Assembly: GCF_032854445.1 (NCBI RefSeq)
Contig: NC_088295.1
Location: 5,022,501 to 5,086,500, forward strand
Direction: 5' to 3'
Source of the DNA: Liolophura sinensis
Taxonomy: Eukaryota; Mollusca; Polyplacophora; Chitonida; Chitonidae
Length of the DNA stretch: 64,000 bases
This document shows, piece after piece, positions 35,481-46,968 of the stretch. The position numbers and the translations under genes are program-made. Under the pieces are notes generated by a model, which ran no database searches, was not told the origin of the DNA, and saw nothing but the letters and a program-made list of their open reading frames with translations. Numbering within the stretch: position 1 is the stretch's first letter; the number at the start of each line of letters is the position of its first letter.

Positions 35481-35533
35481 AGGGGGGTGGGGGCCTCTAT
35501 TTTTAATGGGGAGGGCCCCAAGGGGGGGGGCGT
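35481..35533 (-). repeat. Polinton right terminal inverted repeat
   Basis: Reverse complement of the left end: GGGGGCCTCTATTTTTAAT, then TGGGGAGGGCCCCAA (a hairpin), then 9 G and CGT. Differences from the left are the homopolymer length, two or three substitutions and one terminal base. Confidence 0.9.
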
Positions 35534-35892
35534 GCGCCAGAACCTATATTCTGTATACTACTTGTGGTGTTTACCTTGTGTTTTAAACTGCGCTGAAAAT
35601 ATAGCAGTGTCGTCAAGTATAACCATATTCGGGTAGACGTGCGTTAGTCGGGCGAACTTTATCCCCTCTCTCTTCTAGACTATCAGGTTTGTCGGTCTGA
35701 CTTAAAACTTCATCATACCAAGGTGTAAGAAGATAAACACAGTGACATTCATCAACATGTGCTCAAAATGGGGAAATGTACTCGAGAAACATGTATGAAG
35801 TGCACAGTTTTGTCTTGTTATGGTCACTTGATGTTGTGTGATAGGCTTACCCATGGTTGTTTACAGGGCTGTAGAAAAGGAGGTGTTTTGTC

Positions 35893-38800
35893 ATGGCGAG
35901 CGGAATCCGATGTATTACTGACGAGGCCGAGAAGGCTCGAAAGTTGGCGGAAACATCCGAAAATGTCCCACCTGCCCTAGTGGAGAGCACAAGACGTGTA
36001 ACAAGACTACTGAGTGATTTTATGAACTATGTCGAAGGAATGGCGTCTCCAGCTTCAGGAGACATCAACGCTATCGTTACGTTCACAGAGACGAACGACT
36101 GGGTGAAATTTGGACAAGAGCACTCTCTTCCAGTCATGTCATCGCGAATGATGTCTGGTCGCCAAGAAGGTAAGTGGGGTATGCGAATAGTATATATGAG
36201 ATGAAATTACGGTATGAAACAGAAAAGTAAGTGAATCAGACATATGTGTGCATTGAAATGACGGTAAGAAACAGAAAAGTAAGTGAACCAGACATAAGCG
36301 TGCATTAAAATGACGGTAAGAAACAGAAAAGTAAGTGAATCAGACATATGTGTGCATTGAAATGACGGTAAGAAACAGAAAAGTAAGTGAATCAGACATA
36401 TGTGTGCATCAAAAGAACTGAACAAATCGTACGTGTGCAAGTTATGTTCTGATTTGTGTAAAATAGACGTGTGAAAACGTGTGAGGTCAAGAACTGCAAG
36501 AACTATGTATGTGAATTGTTCGATGGCAAGTGGAAGACCATGAGTACGCCTGCTGTAAACACAGTGTGTGTGAATCGTGTAGTGACAGATGGACAACCTT
36601 GATGGTTGCAAAAATGATGTGTGTAAATGGTGTATTGACGGATAGACGGCTTAATGGGTGTAAGACTGATATGTGTATCAGTGTGGTAAAGATGAACGAC
36701 CTTAATGGTTATAAGATTGATGTGTTTGAACGGTGTGTTGACAGATGGACGGCCGTAAAGGCCTAAGCGCCGTGTTCAGGCCGAGGTGCTTTCTCTGACG
36801 TGCGCGATAACTAGGTCATCACTCCTTTCATCTACAAAACGGGAGCTTAAATCCCAGCGAGAGTCGGATGCCTGGACCAGCCTCAGTGGCGCTTATATTT
36901 ATTTTCATTTGCTTCATTAGCTAGGCTATTTAAATAGGTTCGCTGGACTTCCTTGTGCATGTTATAGTAGGATTGCTGTATTAACAGTTCATGGAGTGGA
37001 AGAAATATTCTTCCAGTGGGTTCAGTTTCCGAAAAAGCTATGTTTATCATTTGTGCCTTCAATGTCGCAGTCCACAACTTTTATCTGCCGTAGGCTACTG
37101 CTTAGGCTGTTCTCGATAGAGAGCTAGAGTAAAGGTGACGTTACCTTGCTCTGGATAATGGAGACATGGTGAAGCTGTGCCAGACGAAGTTTCACTAAAC
37201 TTTTACTGGGTTAAAAAAAAAAAACCCAAAATACCGGTTTCAGATACTGTTATGTTTCCGTATTATTATTAAATGTTTGTATTATGTTGCTTACAATAAT
37301 ATGTTTTGTGAATGAATGCTCCACTGCTTTGTAATTTCTTTGTATGGGTTATCTCCCCTGTAAATGAACCACTAGATGTCATTACCTGTGTGACTATACC
37401 ACGTGATTTCCCCTATGTAAGGCCGTGTCGCGCTGTACATCGGCAGTTGGAGATGACAAGAGCTTTGGACAACAAAGACTTTTGAGAACATACAGACTGA
37501 CGTGCATGTGGAGCTCAGAAGAAAACTCTGGGATGGCATCGGCCTACACCCTCTGTGTTGTTTGGTAGCTATACGCACTTGTTTTACTCTGCCACTGAGA
37601 TTGCTTCATAGATAGTTGTATATAATATACTGTTTGTGTATACCTCTATGACTGTAATATATATTTGTACATTTGCGGGCGCCCAATTTTTTTTTTTTTT
37701 TTTTTTTTGTATTGTATATATACTTGCCGTGTGTGGACACTGTTGGTGACTAAGTTGTAAATATAGTGTAGTGTGGAGAATATTCCGCAGTTGTAAATTT
37801 TGCTGTGATTTAAATAGTAATGTATATTGCTTAGTGTAGGGCTATAGTTCCTATACCTTTGATATAGTGGTAGGATTGTATGCAGTACAAATCCTGTACG
37901 TGCACTGTCTACTCTGCATTACTAATCCGAGCGCCTTTTGTCTTGTCCCGGCCCGGAGCAGCTCCCGGGCAACACCCACTTGTGCTGTAACAGTCTTACG
38001 TAGTAACACACCTGTCCTATACACCTTAAATATTATAGTTAGATTAACTGACCATGGACGACGCCGAAGGGGGTGAGGATTCTATGGAATTCTCGGATGT
38101 CCGTTCCAGTAATAAACGCGTGCGCGATTTATCCTTGGATCGGGCGTCCTCTGAGGGGAAGAAATCTAGACAAGTAAACACCAGGTCAAATTCAAGCAAT
38201 CACAGTGTGATTATATGCCCATTACAGCGTGGAACAACATAAAATTTGGACAAGCGATACAGCAAGCTATCGGTAAAAAGGCAGGTGAAAAGGCAGGGTT
38301 CTAAAGAGCTATTAATTATATGTAGGGGGCCAGCCCAAGTTAAAAAGGCTTTGGTATTAACCTCTATTATGGGACGTGATGTGCAATGTAGACAACAGTT
38401 ATCTGCTAACCAAGCACGGGGTGTTATTTATGGGGTAGGAGATGAGCTAGCTGAAGAAGATGTATTGGCTGCTTTGAAGAAAAGCAAATGTTATAAAGTG
38501 GAAAGGCTATATAAGGGGAGGGAGAAAATGAAAACAAAATGCATGCTGTTGCATTTCGATCTCGAGGACATTCCTACTGAAATTTGTTTAGGTTATGAAA
38601 TGTTTGAAGTCAAACCGTACGTTCCTCCGGTATTACGCTGCTACAAGTGCCAGGACTACGGCCATATATCGTCTTCATGCAGGGTTGTCCTCCTTGTGCA
38701 GGAGAACATGAGTTTGAGCAGTGTAGAAATCTGGGTAGACCTAAGTGCGTTAATTGCGGCTCCCTCGGCCATTCATCTGCCTACCTGGGCTGTCCATATC

Positions 38801-41800
38801 GCAGGCAGGTTAGTGAAGCCCAGTATATTAAGGTAACGCAGAAGATTCGTTTGTCGAAGCTCTTAAGAATGTTCGTGAAGAGAACAGTCGACCTTATCCT
38901 GAAAGATATCCTTATATCTGCAGAGAGGGCTTTACGTGAAGGCTCTGAATATTCACCATCTATGTGTAATTGTGCACCACCCACGGATAATAGTACACAA
39001 CCTACGTATAACAGTACACAACCTCGACCAGACGTTCATCCTGTGAAACCCACCTCACAATTTAGGGCGAGTTAAGCCCGTAGTGAAATCTGCATTTACC
39101 CAAACCATGTGGGATTCATGTAATCAAACCGAAGATTTGTCTTTGTCTACGGCAACTAAAATCATAGCCGTGTTCACTGAAGTAATGCTCAAAGCTTTTG
39201 AGCTTAGAGAGGCTGATCAGTTTATAGCTGAAGTTTCCCATATCGCCCAGTCACGGCTCGGGCCTGAACATGTCAACTTTACCCGTCTCAAGTCCGTACT
39301 CTCTAGTCTGGTTTCTGCTGAGGTTTCGTAATGTTTATGTTTTCTAACCTTTATTGCTTCACTGCTTCGCTTTTTTCGGCAATAATGGCGTTTAATTTGC
39401 TTCATCAGAATATTCGGGGTATCGGTACCCACGGCCAGGAGTTTAAGTTCTATCTCTCTAATGTAAATCCTGAACCGCATGTTGTCTGCTTACAAGAAAC
39501 CTTTTTAAAGCAGCATCTTGACTATACATATCCTGGATATTTTATTAACAGATTTAGATATGGAGACGAGAGGTGGCGGCGGCTTGGCTATGTTCTTAAA
39601 ACATGGACTTTCTTTTTCCGAGGTTAGATTGCCTTCGTTTACCAGCATAAAAGCCCACTGTTTCAATATAGCTACAACTAACGGTCCATCCGTTAGTGTT
39701 GTAAACGTTTACAACCCGTCGAACCGTCTGGATCGTTCCGACTTTAACTCCCTTATGTCATCTCTGAATAACTCCTACATTTATGGCATTTCAATGCATA
39801 CAGTCCGTTGTAGGGTAGTGCAACTGTTAAACAAAATGGTCGGGTACTTGAAGAATTTATTGATCAATATGGTGTATGTATTCTTAATGATTGTTCAGGC
39901 ACTCGAGTTGATCCCCACGCCGGTAATTTCTCACATCTTGATCTTACTTTGTGTTCCCCTGACCTAAGCCTGTCTCTTGATTGGTCCGTGGATAATATCT
40001 CACCGTGTGGGAGTGATCACCTACCCGTCCATGTATCCTGGGATTTCAATCATTATGTAAACTCAGTGGGTCACCCTCCCAGATGGAGCATTAAAAGAGC
40101 AAACTGGGGGCTTTACCAAAATGAATGTAGGAAATCCTTAAATTGTGAGATTTTCGATGACAATTTGGATTTATTTTCTGACAACATTGTGGACGCCATT
40201 AACGCTGCAGCCACCAAGACGATACCTAAATCTTCTGGTGATATGAAATATAAAATGCCAGTCCCGTGGTGGAATACCGAATGCTCTGCTGCCGTTAGGG
40301 AACGTAAACGTCTCAAGAATCGAGCACGTCGTACACGACATTACGATGACATTATATTGTACAAGAGGGCGAAGGCTGTAGCTCAACGAACAATCAAACG
40401 AGCTCAGAAAGATCACTGGCGGCAATTTTGTAGCAATTTATCCAAGAATACACCAATCAAAAACGTTTGGGCTCAAATTAAGTCCATTAATATCAAGAGG
40501 AAATCTAACGCTATTCCCACCATTGTTCATAACGATTCTGAATATGTCACCAATTCAGATAAATGTAACATTTTAGCTGACAGCTTTTCCTATGTCTCCA
40601 GCTCGAGGAATTATTGCCCTGAATTTATCTCTCATAAGGAAGAAATGGAGAAAGCTCATTCTTTTGAAAATATTGCATTTGATGAAATGCCCATCAATGA
40701 TGATTTTTCTCTAACAGAGTTACTTTCAGTATTCAATGACTCGTCACCTGGAGAGGATTTGGTTACTTACTCTATGTTGTGTAACTTGCCTGAACAGTGC
40801 CTTATGGTGTTATTAATGTTATACAATACGGTATGGACCCAAATGAAACTCGTGGCGTGATATTTGATAGGCGCCTTACCTGGTCTAATCACATAGATTA
40901 TACGATTACTAGATGCAAGAAAGTTTTTAACTTGATGAGATGTGTTTCCAGGTGAACCTGGGGAGCCGACAGGCAATGTCTTTCGCTACTCTACAGGTCC
41001 TTAGTTTGGTCTAGGCTTGACTACGCCTGCGAAGCCTACGATTCAGCGTGTGCCAGCCTCAAAGCTAAACTTGTCTCTATCCAGTGCGCCGCACTACGTA
41101 TTTGTACTGGAGGCTTACGCTCCACTCCTCAGCGTATTGCAAGCCTTCTGTAATGAGTGGCCGTTACACTTACGTCGTCGGTTGCGTGTCCTAAAGTTTA
41201 CTTTCAGGCTAAAGTCTGCCATTAATAATTCGGCAACGTCTTTACTTAAACCCTCATATAATGATCAGTTATATAGTAAAGACAGTAAGAAAGCCTTGCC
41301 ATTTAATTTACGGTCGAAGGAAATTTCTGACTTCTTTCAGGCCAGGGATATTTCTATTCAGCCTGGTTGTGTTCCTCATTTTCCTCCCTGGAAGTTATGG
41401 AACCCATTTGTCTCTGTGGAATTACATTCTAAAGTCAAAAAGACAGTAATGTATCGTTATGTGTCAAGGACCATATTAAATCAAACTGGAACGAGTACTT
41501 ACAAGTATTTACCGACGCTTCCAAATGCTCCGACACTAACAAAGTGGGCGCATCAGTGTGTATTCCAGAAATGAGGTATGAAAAATCTTTCCGCTTGTCA
41601 GGTTATGTTTCCGTGTTCACGGCAGAGCTTACCGCAATCTTGAGTGCTCTTAACTATCTACTCGAGTTTAGACCGATTAGGGCTGTTTCACAGACTTCTT
41701 AAGTTCTTTACAGGCACTTGGTAACTTTATTTGGAATAAGTCGGCAGCAAGAAGCTATTAGTTATGTCAAACCGAAAATTATACCAGTATTGCAAAATGA

Positions 41801-44800
41801 ATGGGATAACTCTGTTACAGGAAGATTCTTTTATTCTCGCAACCCTCAAATCTGTGTAAGCTACAATCTCTCTCTCAACTGTCGCTGTGAAGAAATACTC
41901 GTATTTAGACTCTTGTCTGGTCACATTAAAACAAACAGCTATTTGCATAAATTCAATCTCCATGACACGGGTCATTGTGAGGGATGTTTTGTAGAAGGTA
42001 CTGTTGCGCATGTTCTTTTTCGTTGTAGACGCCATATTGACGCCAGGCGCGTATTTTAAGCAGAATTAACTCGTGTGGGTGTTAGGAACCCATCAGAAGA
42101 CCGGTGAGAAATCACAACAAAGTTTTTCAGCCTGTTGCCAATTTTCTCACCTGCTGCTACAGATCCTAACACTTAAAATGTGTACTTAACGGTGTACCCA
42201 AGCATGTCTTGAAATGTTATCTATCGTTGTTTGAACATGCGTAATTTGTCAAGGGTCAAAGCCTAGCATTTTCTGTGGACTCAATGTGTTAACATTCGCC
42301 CTCTTTACTGTCCACGCGTGTATCCTTATACCATCGGTGTTCTTTACGACAGCTGTGTAAAGGCTTAGTTCTCTTGGGAAAATAATTTATTCAACGTTCC
42401 GTTATTGGCGTGCATCATTTAACTTGGATGGGGAAACGCCATTACAAATTAATCTCCCCCCCCCCCAAATCGGCAGTTCTTGCAGAGCTCGCTTGGAGAA
42501 CTCGTCTCTCTTCCTGAATAAAGATACTGAGGCAAAGTCCTGAATAAGGCCTGGCGGGTATTAAACGAACCTTACAGCCTGCAGAAGGCTATCGGAGCTT
42601 ATCACGCCAACTTCTGTCCTGATTACGATGGCCGGACTGAGTGCTCACGCCGGTGCGTGCGCATTACCTCTCTGTATATATATATGTATCTTCAATAAAC
42701 TGTCGAAATCTTATCCGGTGTGTTCTGGTTCGTCTATCAATCTTGGGAGCCCTTGCGCGAAACAAGTCTGTCCCTAGGGATTAGGCTTTATAGAAGATCC
42801 TTTTAATTTTATGTTACCTGGCTCCGTAACACATTTGGTCGCAGCGGTGGGATTGATCGTCGATGACGCAGTGTACATTGGTTTGGACCGCTAACTATGG
42901 ATAGCGCACTGCTTGAACTACTTCGCAGTGGCGACAGAGAAGAAGACGATAGTGGATCCTTTCTGCACAGAAACGTGACTCAAAGACGTCGGCGGGTGAC
43001 GATTGATTCGGGTGTAGGACGCCGGACCGGCTTGTACGTGAGCCCCTGCTCGAAACAAGTCTGTCCCTGGGGATTAGGCTTGATGGACGATCCTTGTAAT
43101 ATTGTGTTACCTGGCTCCGTAACAATATTTTGAAATGTAGTCTTTCAGTGGGCATAAACATTAGTCAGATGCTGTTGTCACTTTAATGGTTGCAAGGCTG
43201 ATGTGTTTGAACGGTGTGTTGACAGATGGAAGACTTTGATGGTTGTAAGACTGGTGTGTTTGAACGGTGTGTTAACAGATGGACGACCATAATGGTTATA
43301 ACCGGTCTCCTCCCACTATAATGCTGGCCGCCATCGTATGAGTGAAATATTCCTGAGTACGGCGTAAAATACCAATCAAATAAATAAATTAATAGCTGTA
43401 AGGCTGATATGTTTCAACGGTGTGTTGACAGATGACGACCTTAATGGTTGTAAGATTAATATGTTGAACGGTGTGTTCACAGATGGATAACCTGAATGGT
43501 TGTAAGATTGATGTGTTTGAACGGTGTGTTGACAGATTGACGACCTGAATGGTTGTAAGATTGATGTGCTTGAATGGTGTGTTGACAGATGGACGGCCTT
43601 AATGGTTGTAAGACTGAGTTTGAACTGTGTGTTGACAGATGGACGGCCCTAATGATTGTAAGACTGAGTTTGAGCGGTGTGTTGACAGATGGACGACCTT
43701 AATGATTGTAAGACTGAGTTTTAACGGTGTGTTGACAGATGACGACTTTAATGGTTGTAAGACTGATGAGTTTGAACGGTGTGTTGACAGATGACGACCT
43801 TAATGAGTGTAAGACTGATGAGTTTGAACGGTGTGTTGACAGATGACGACCCTAATGATTGCGAGTTTGAGCGGTGTGTTGACGGATGGGCGGCCTTAAT
43901 GGGTGTAAGATTGAGGTGTTTGAACGGTATTGTGACAGATGGACGACCTTAATGGTTGTAAGACTGATGTGTGTGAACGGCACCTTTAAATGGAATGAAC
44001 GGTTTGTTGATAGATGGGCAACCGTTGTGAGTGTGAGAATGTTGTGTGTAAATGGTGTATTTTTAAAGAATGGAGAACGCTACGACTGTTTAATTTATGA
44101 GTTTTGTTCACTTTCAGCTCAGTTTTTGCGACTGTTGGTCAGCATGTGCAAAGCTACACGTGTTCTGGAGATCGGGATGTTCACCGGATGTGCTGCCCTT
44201 GCCATGGCGGAAGCTCTGCCGAGTCACGGGACAGTGATCACGTGTGACATACACGCGCCGCTGGAGACACTAGTTCGGAAGTTTGTTGACAAAAGCCCAC
44301 ATGGAGAGAAGATTAAAATCAAAATAGGTGCGTATGGTACAGCATTAGTCATAAGCACATATAACAGTTTCATTCTCATATAATTAAGCTTACCGGTAAT
44401 TGAAACAGAACGAACACGCAATAACCATTTTGTAAGAATAGTTTTCTTCCTTTAAATTTTCTCAAAAGAAAAATTGCAAAGGAATCTGTCGTCCATCTGG
44501 CGTGCTGTGCTCGTGGATTGGCTTTGTGAGACCTGCTCTCTTAAAACTTATGTATTACATTCAGCACTGTAAAGATCACGAGGAGTGACTGCACTTACAA
44601 CATGTATTTGGCCAGTTTTTATTGAGTGTAAATGTTTCCACATTCTTCAAATAAAGGCATTCATATTTCAACTTCAACTTTCTAACTTTTAATGGAGTTA
44701 GAATGTGAACAGTTTGATGAGTGTTAAAATATTAACACTTTATAAAGTGGTCAGGTAACTCTTATATAAGTGCAGTTGTTCCTCGTGACACTTTACTTAT

Positions 44801-45848
44801 AAGAGTGAGACTCCCTACCTGTTTTCTTCTGTAGGTCCTGCCTTGGAAACGCTTCAGGGTTTCTCAGATGAAGGGCTGCAGTTTGACTTTGTTTTCATAG
44901 ACGCAGATAAAACCAACTATAAGAACTATTTCAAGGTAACGTTTTTATTCGTTTTCGCAGAACAATCATGAAGACTATACTGGGATTGGACAAAGAAGTT
45001 AATTAATGTCGGCATACATTCTGTTCATAATATCCATGGCAAGCATATGTCCTTGCCCCCGATACATCCTTTCAGTCTGACTTATTTCATTGTTTTACTA
45101 GCATGGATACAATATTTTAACATTTTTGTAATTGAAAACGTCGGCTGTACTTACAGTTTCTGCTGGACAAAGGTCTGCTGGCTCCTGGGGGCACGATATG
45201 CTGTGACAACGTCCTATGGGGAGGTAACTCATTTCTGCCACCAGAAGAGCGAGACTCCACTCGCGGATCGAGTGTCCATGATATACCCGAGTTTAACGAG
45301 TTGGTCGCCAATGATGACAGAGTCTATCAGGTAAGTATGAGGCATGTTATCAGTTATCAGTGCTTATATCATCGATATGGAGATACATTTCGTAACTTTT
45401 AAGTGGATAACACAATAGATTAAGTATGGAACGTTATTGGGGTAAATTTCAGTAACCTACCAGACTAAGTGGGTAAAAGGATGCTGTACACTTGGGAATT
45501 GAGCGTTTCTTAACAGAACAGAATGTTTCTGCCCAGGCTGGTGACAGCACGGATCTGTCCGTCAAGCGTTTCTGTTGCAGACTGCATTCTAGTCCGATGT
45601 AATGGACAGTTTCTGACCAGATATTCCACGGTACTTCCCGCCCTGTGTCGCCTGCGGAGGTTGCACCAGGCCGTAACGTAATATGTCTAATGACACAGAC
45701 GACATGGATACTGCTTTCCTGCTGCTATTCTATACCATTTTTTAGTAGCAGGCCATCAATCTTTATCATGTTTTGGCAGGTTATTTTGCCCTTGCGTGAC
45801 GGGGTGTCCATCATCAGACGGAAGGAAGACGTCGATGGAAAGAAGTAG
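35893..45848 (+). CDS. Class I SAM-dependent O-methyltransferase, right paralogue
   Basis: Five coding exons: 35893-36169, 44118-44327, 44835-44935, 45157-45330 and 45780-45848 (stop TAG), 276 residues. All junctions are GT-AG and phases equal those of the left paralogue; exons 2 and 3 have identical lengths (210 and 101). SAM loop VLEIGMFTGCAALAMAEAL, acidic FDFVFIDADKTNYKNYF, metal-site region GGTICCDNVLWGG and C-terminal LPLRDGVSIIRRK. Same reaction class as the left copy; substrate unknown. Acceptor GTTGTTTACAG before the first coding exon shows an untranslated exon upstream, perhaps left of the Polinton. Intron 1 is about 7.9 kb and filled with minisatellites and retroelements. Exon 1 is the most diverged part between paralogues, exon 2 the least. 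Confidence 0.9.
36207..36420 (+). repeat. 52-bp tandem repeat next to exon 1 donor, 4 copies, donor-like
   Basis: Unit contains GACGGTAAGAAACAGAAAAG and TAAGTGAATCAGACATATGT. Each unit has two GTAAG donor-like motifs and the array starts about 40 bases after the genuine GTAAGTG donor at 36170. No exon sequence is included. Confidence 0.85.
36540..36770 (+). repeat. 54-bp minisatellite (left part, interrupted)
   Basis: Units like GTGTTGACAGATGGACGACC plus TTAATGGTTGTAAGA and TGATGTGTTTGAACG. The same family resumes at 43160, so the DNA between is a later insertion. Confidence 0.85.
36772..38050. other. Inserted DNA left of the retrotransposon ORFs, unassigned
   Basis: No ORF is supported. 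Contains an A-run near 37215, a run of about 21 T at 37689-37709 and a GC-rich GCGGGCGCCCAA just before it. The part from about 37720 to 38050 is probably the 5' UTR of the non-LTR element that begins coding at 38054. The left part may be another degraded insertion. Confidence 0.4.
38054..39331 (+). pseudogene. Non-LTR retrotransposon ORF1 (CCHC gag-like), frameshifted
   Basis: Starts MDDAEGGEDSMEFSD. Three zinc-knuckle motifs lie in two frames: CYKCQDYGHISSSC, then CPPCAGEHEFEQC, then CVNCGSLGHSSAYLGC. RNA-binding gag-like ORF1 proteins with several CCHC knuckles are typical of Jockey/I-superfamily elements. Frame changes occur at about 38230, 38690 and 38850-39080. The tail (39083-39331) is an open helical segment. 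Confidence 0.8.
39385..42059 (+). pseudogene. Non-LTR retrotransposon ORF2: endonuclease and RNase H kept, reverse transcriptase deleted
   Basis: Starts MAFNLLHQNIRGIG. APE-type endonuclease signs are VVCLQETFLK, RGGGGLAMFLKHG, VVNVYNPSNR and CGSDHLPVHVSW, in several frames. The linker to the reverse transcriptase runs to about 40845 (PVPWWNTECSAAVRERKR, then DHWRQFCSNLSKNTPIKNVW). Sequence then jumps to GVIFDRRLTWSNHIDYT and SLVWSRLDYACEAYDSA, which normally lie after the polymerase, so the catalytic palm is deleted at about 40840. RNase H follows (VFTDASKCSDTNKVGAS, FTAELTAILSALNYL) and a Cys/His end. RNase H after the RT points to an I-like clade. Confidence 0.85.
42080..43124 (+). mobile_element. 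LTR-retroelement remnant: one full LTR, leader and truncated second LTR
   Basis: A 752-bp LTR begins TGTTAGGAACC (42080) and ends GGCTCCGTAACA (42831), with terminal TGTTA/TAACA. It is followed by ATTTGGTCGCAGCGGTGGGA, a leader as seen after Gypsy-type LTRs, and a short open stretch MDSALLELLRSGDREEDDSG (from 42897) that may be the gag start. The last about 80 bases of the LTR (CGAAACAAGTCTGTCCC ... CTCCGTAACA) recur at 43047-43124. An internal deletion joined leader to the second LTR. AATAAA lies at about 42694. Confidence 0.8.
43160..44065 (+). repeat. 54-bp minisatellite (right part)
   Basis: About 16 copies of units such as GTGTGTTGACAGATGGACGA, CCTTAATGGTTGTAAGA and TGTGTTTGAACG. A SINE fragment sits inside at about 43303-43393. 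It is the continuation of the array at 36540-36770 and ends about 50 bases before exon 2 of the right O-methyltransferase. Confidence 0.9.
43303..43393 (+). mobile_element. 5'-truncated SINE
   Basis: CCGGTCTCCTCCCACTATAA, CCTGAGTACGGCGTAAAATA and an AAATAAATAAATT tail. Only the 3' third of the SINE is present. It is embedded in the 54-bp array. Confidence 0.85.
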
Positions 45849-46013
45849 TCCATAAACCATGACTCTGCTGCATATCAGGTCTTCGCGAGGGCATGCAGAC
45901 TGCGTCGGGCGAAATGCACAGGTTCTTTCACCAGCAAGACTCTACCAATATTAATATTCTTATCTTTATGTAAACTCGGAAAAGTATTGGCAATTACAAT
46001 GTTTAATCAGTCA

Positions 46014-46019
46014 AATAAA
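46014..46019 (+). promoter_or_regulatory. Candidate polyadenylation signal of the right O-methyltransferase
   Basis: AATAAA 166 bases after the stop codon, the first such hexamer downstream on this strand. Confidence 0.5.
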
Positions 46020-46179
46020 GAGACTTTTACCTTTGGCCTCTACACAGGTGAGTGATTCTGTTAATTTAATGTGTCAAGTGAACCTAAACAGAGATACAAA
46101 AGTAATCGTAAATGCAGGGCTTAATTAAAACCTTTTGTGCGCCAAGAGTTTATATTTGAATCTTACGAATTACTGGTCA

Positions 46180-46968
46180 GGATATTACCCATCCTGGTCA
46201 GCGCATTGTCCATCCTGGTCAGCGCATTGTGCATACTGGTCAGCGCATTGTCGATACTGGTCAGCGTATTGTCCATCCTGGTCAGCGTATTTTGCACAGT
46301 GATCAGCACATTGTCGATCATGGTCAGGGTATTACCCTTCCTGGTCAGTGCATGGTCCATCCTGGTTTGCATATTGTCCATCCTGGTCAGCGTATTTTGC
46401 ACAGTGATCAGCACATTGTCGATCCTGGTCAGGATATTACCCATCCCGGTCAGCGCGTTGTCCATCCTGGTTAGCGTATTGTCCATCCTGGTCAGCGTAT
46501 TTTGCACACTGATCAGCCCATTATCGATCCTCATCAGCGTATTATCCATTCTGGTCAGCTTATGGTACGTCATGGTCAGTATATTACACATCCTGGCCAA
46601 TCTGGTCAGTGTATTATACATCCTGGTCAGTGTATTGTACATCCTGGTCAGTGTATTGTACATCCTGGTCAGTGTATTATACATCTTGGTCAGTGTATTG
46701 TACATCCTGGTCAGTGTATTGTACATCCTGGTCAGTGTATTATACATCCTGGTCAGTGTATTATACATCATGATCACCCTGTTGTCCATCCTCATCAGCG
46801 TATTATCCATCCTGGTCAGTGTATTATCCATCCTGGTCAGTGTATTATCCATCCTGGTCAGTGTATTATCCATCCTGGTCAGTGTATTATACATCATGAT
46901 CAGTGTATTATACATCATGATCACCCTGTTGTCCATCCTCATCAGCGTATTATCCATCCTGGGGCCTC
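46180..46968. repeat. 21-bp minisatellite, about 37 copies, left part
   Basis: Unit like CATCCTGGTCAGTGTATTGTA (split here: CATCCTGGTCAG, TGTATTGTA). Because 21 is divisible by 3, open frames of 264-285 residues arise on both strands; neither is a gene. A SINE splits the array at 46969, and it resumes at 47228. Confidence 0.95.

Larger units (their letters stand above)
20601..35533. mobile_element. Polinton/Maverick (adintovirus-like) element, about 14.9 kb, decayed
   Basis: It is bounded by matching terminal inverted repeats and contains the defining Polinton set: integrase with D,D,E, family B DNA polymerase with exonuclease, FtsK/HerA-type packaging ATPase, double-jelly-roll major capsid protein and a probable minor capsid protein. 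Several small ORFs typical of the group are also present. Length and gene order fit metazoan Polintons (15-20 kb). The interior is clearly more GC-rich than the flanks. Core genes carry frameshifts and in-frame stops, so this is a fossil copy. No clear 6-bp target duplication is seen: GTTCTA lies outside the left end and GCGCCA outside the right. An adenovirus-type protease was not found. Confidence 0.95.

Noticed and set aside
20595-35539. 6-bp target-site duplication of the Polinton
   Set aside because: Bases next to the inferred ends (GTTCTA and GCGCCA) do not match; ends may be off by a few bases or the flank has mutated.
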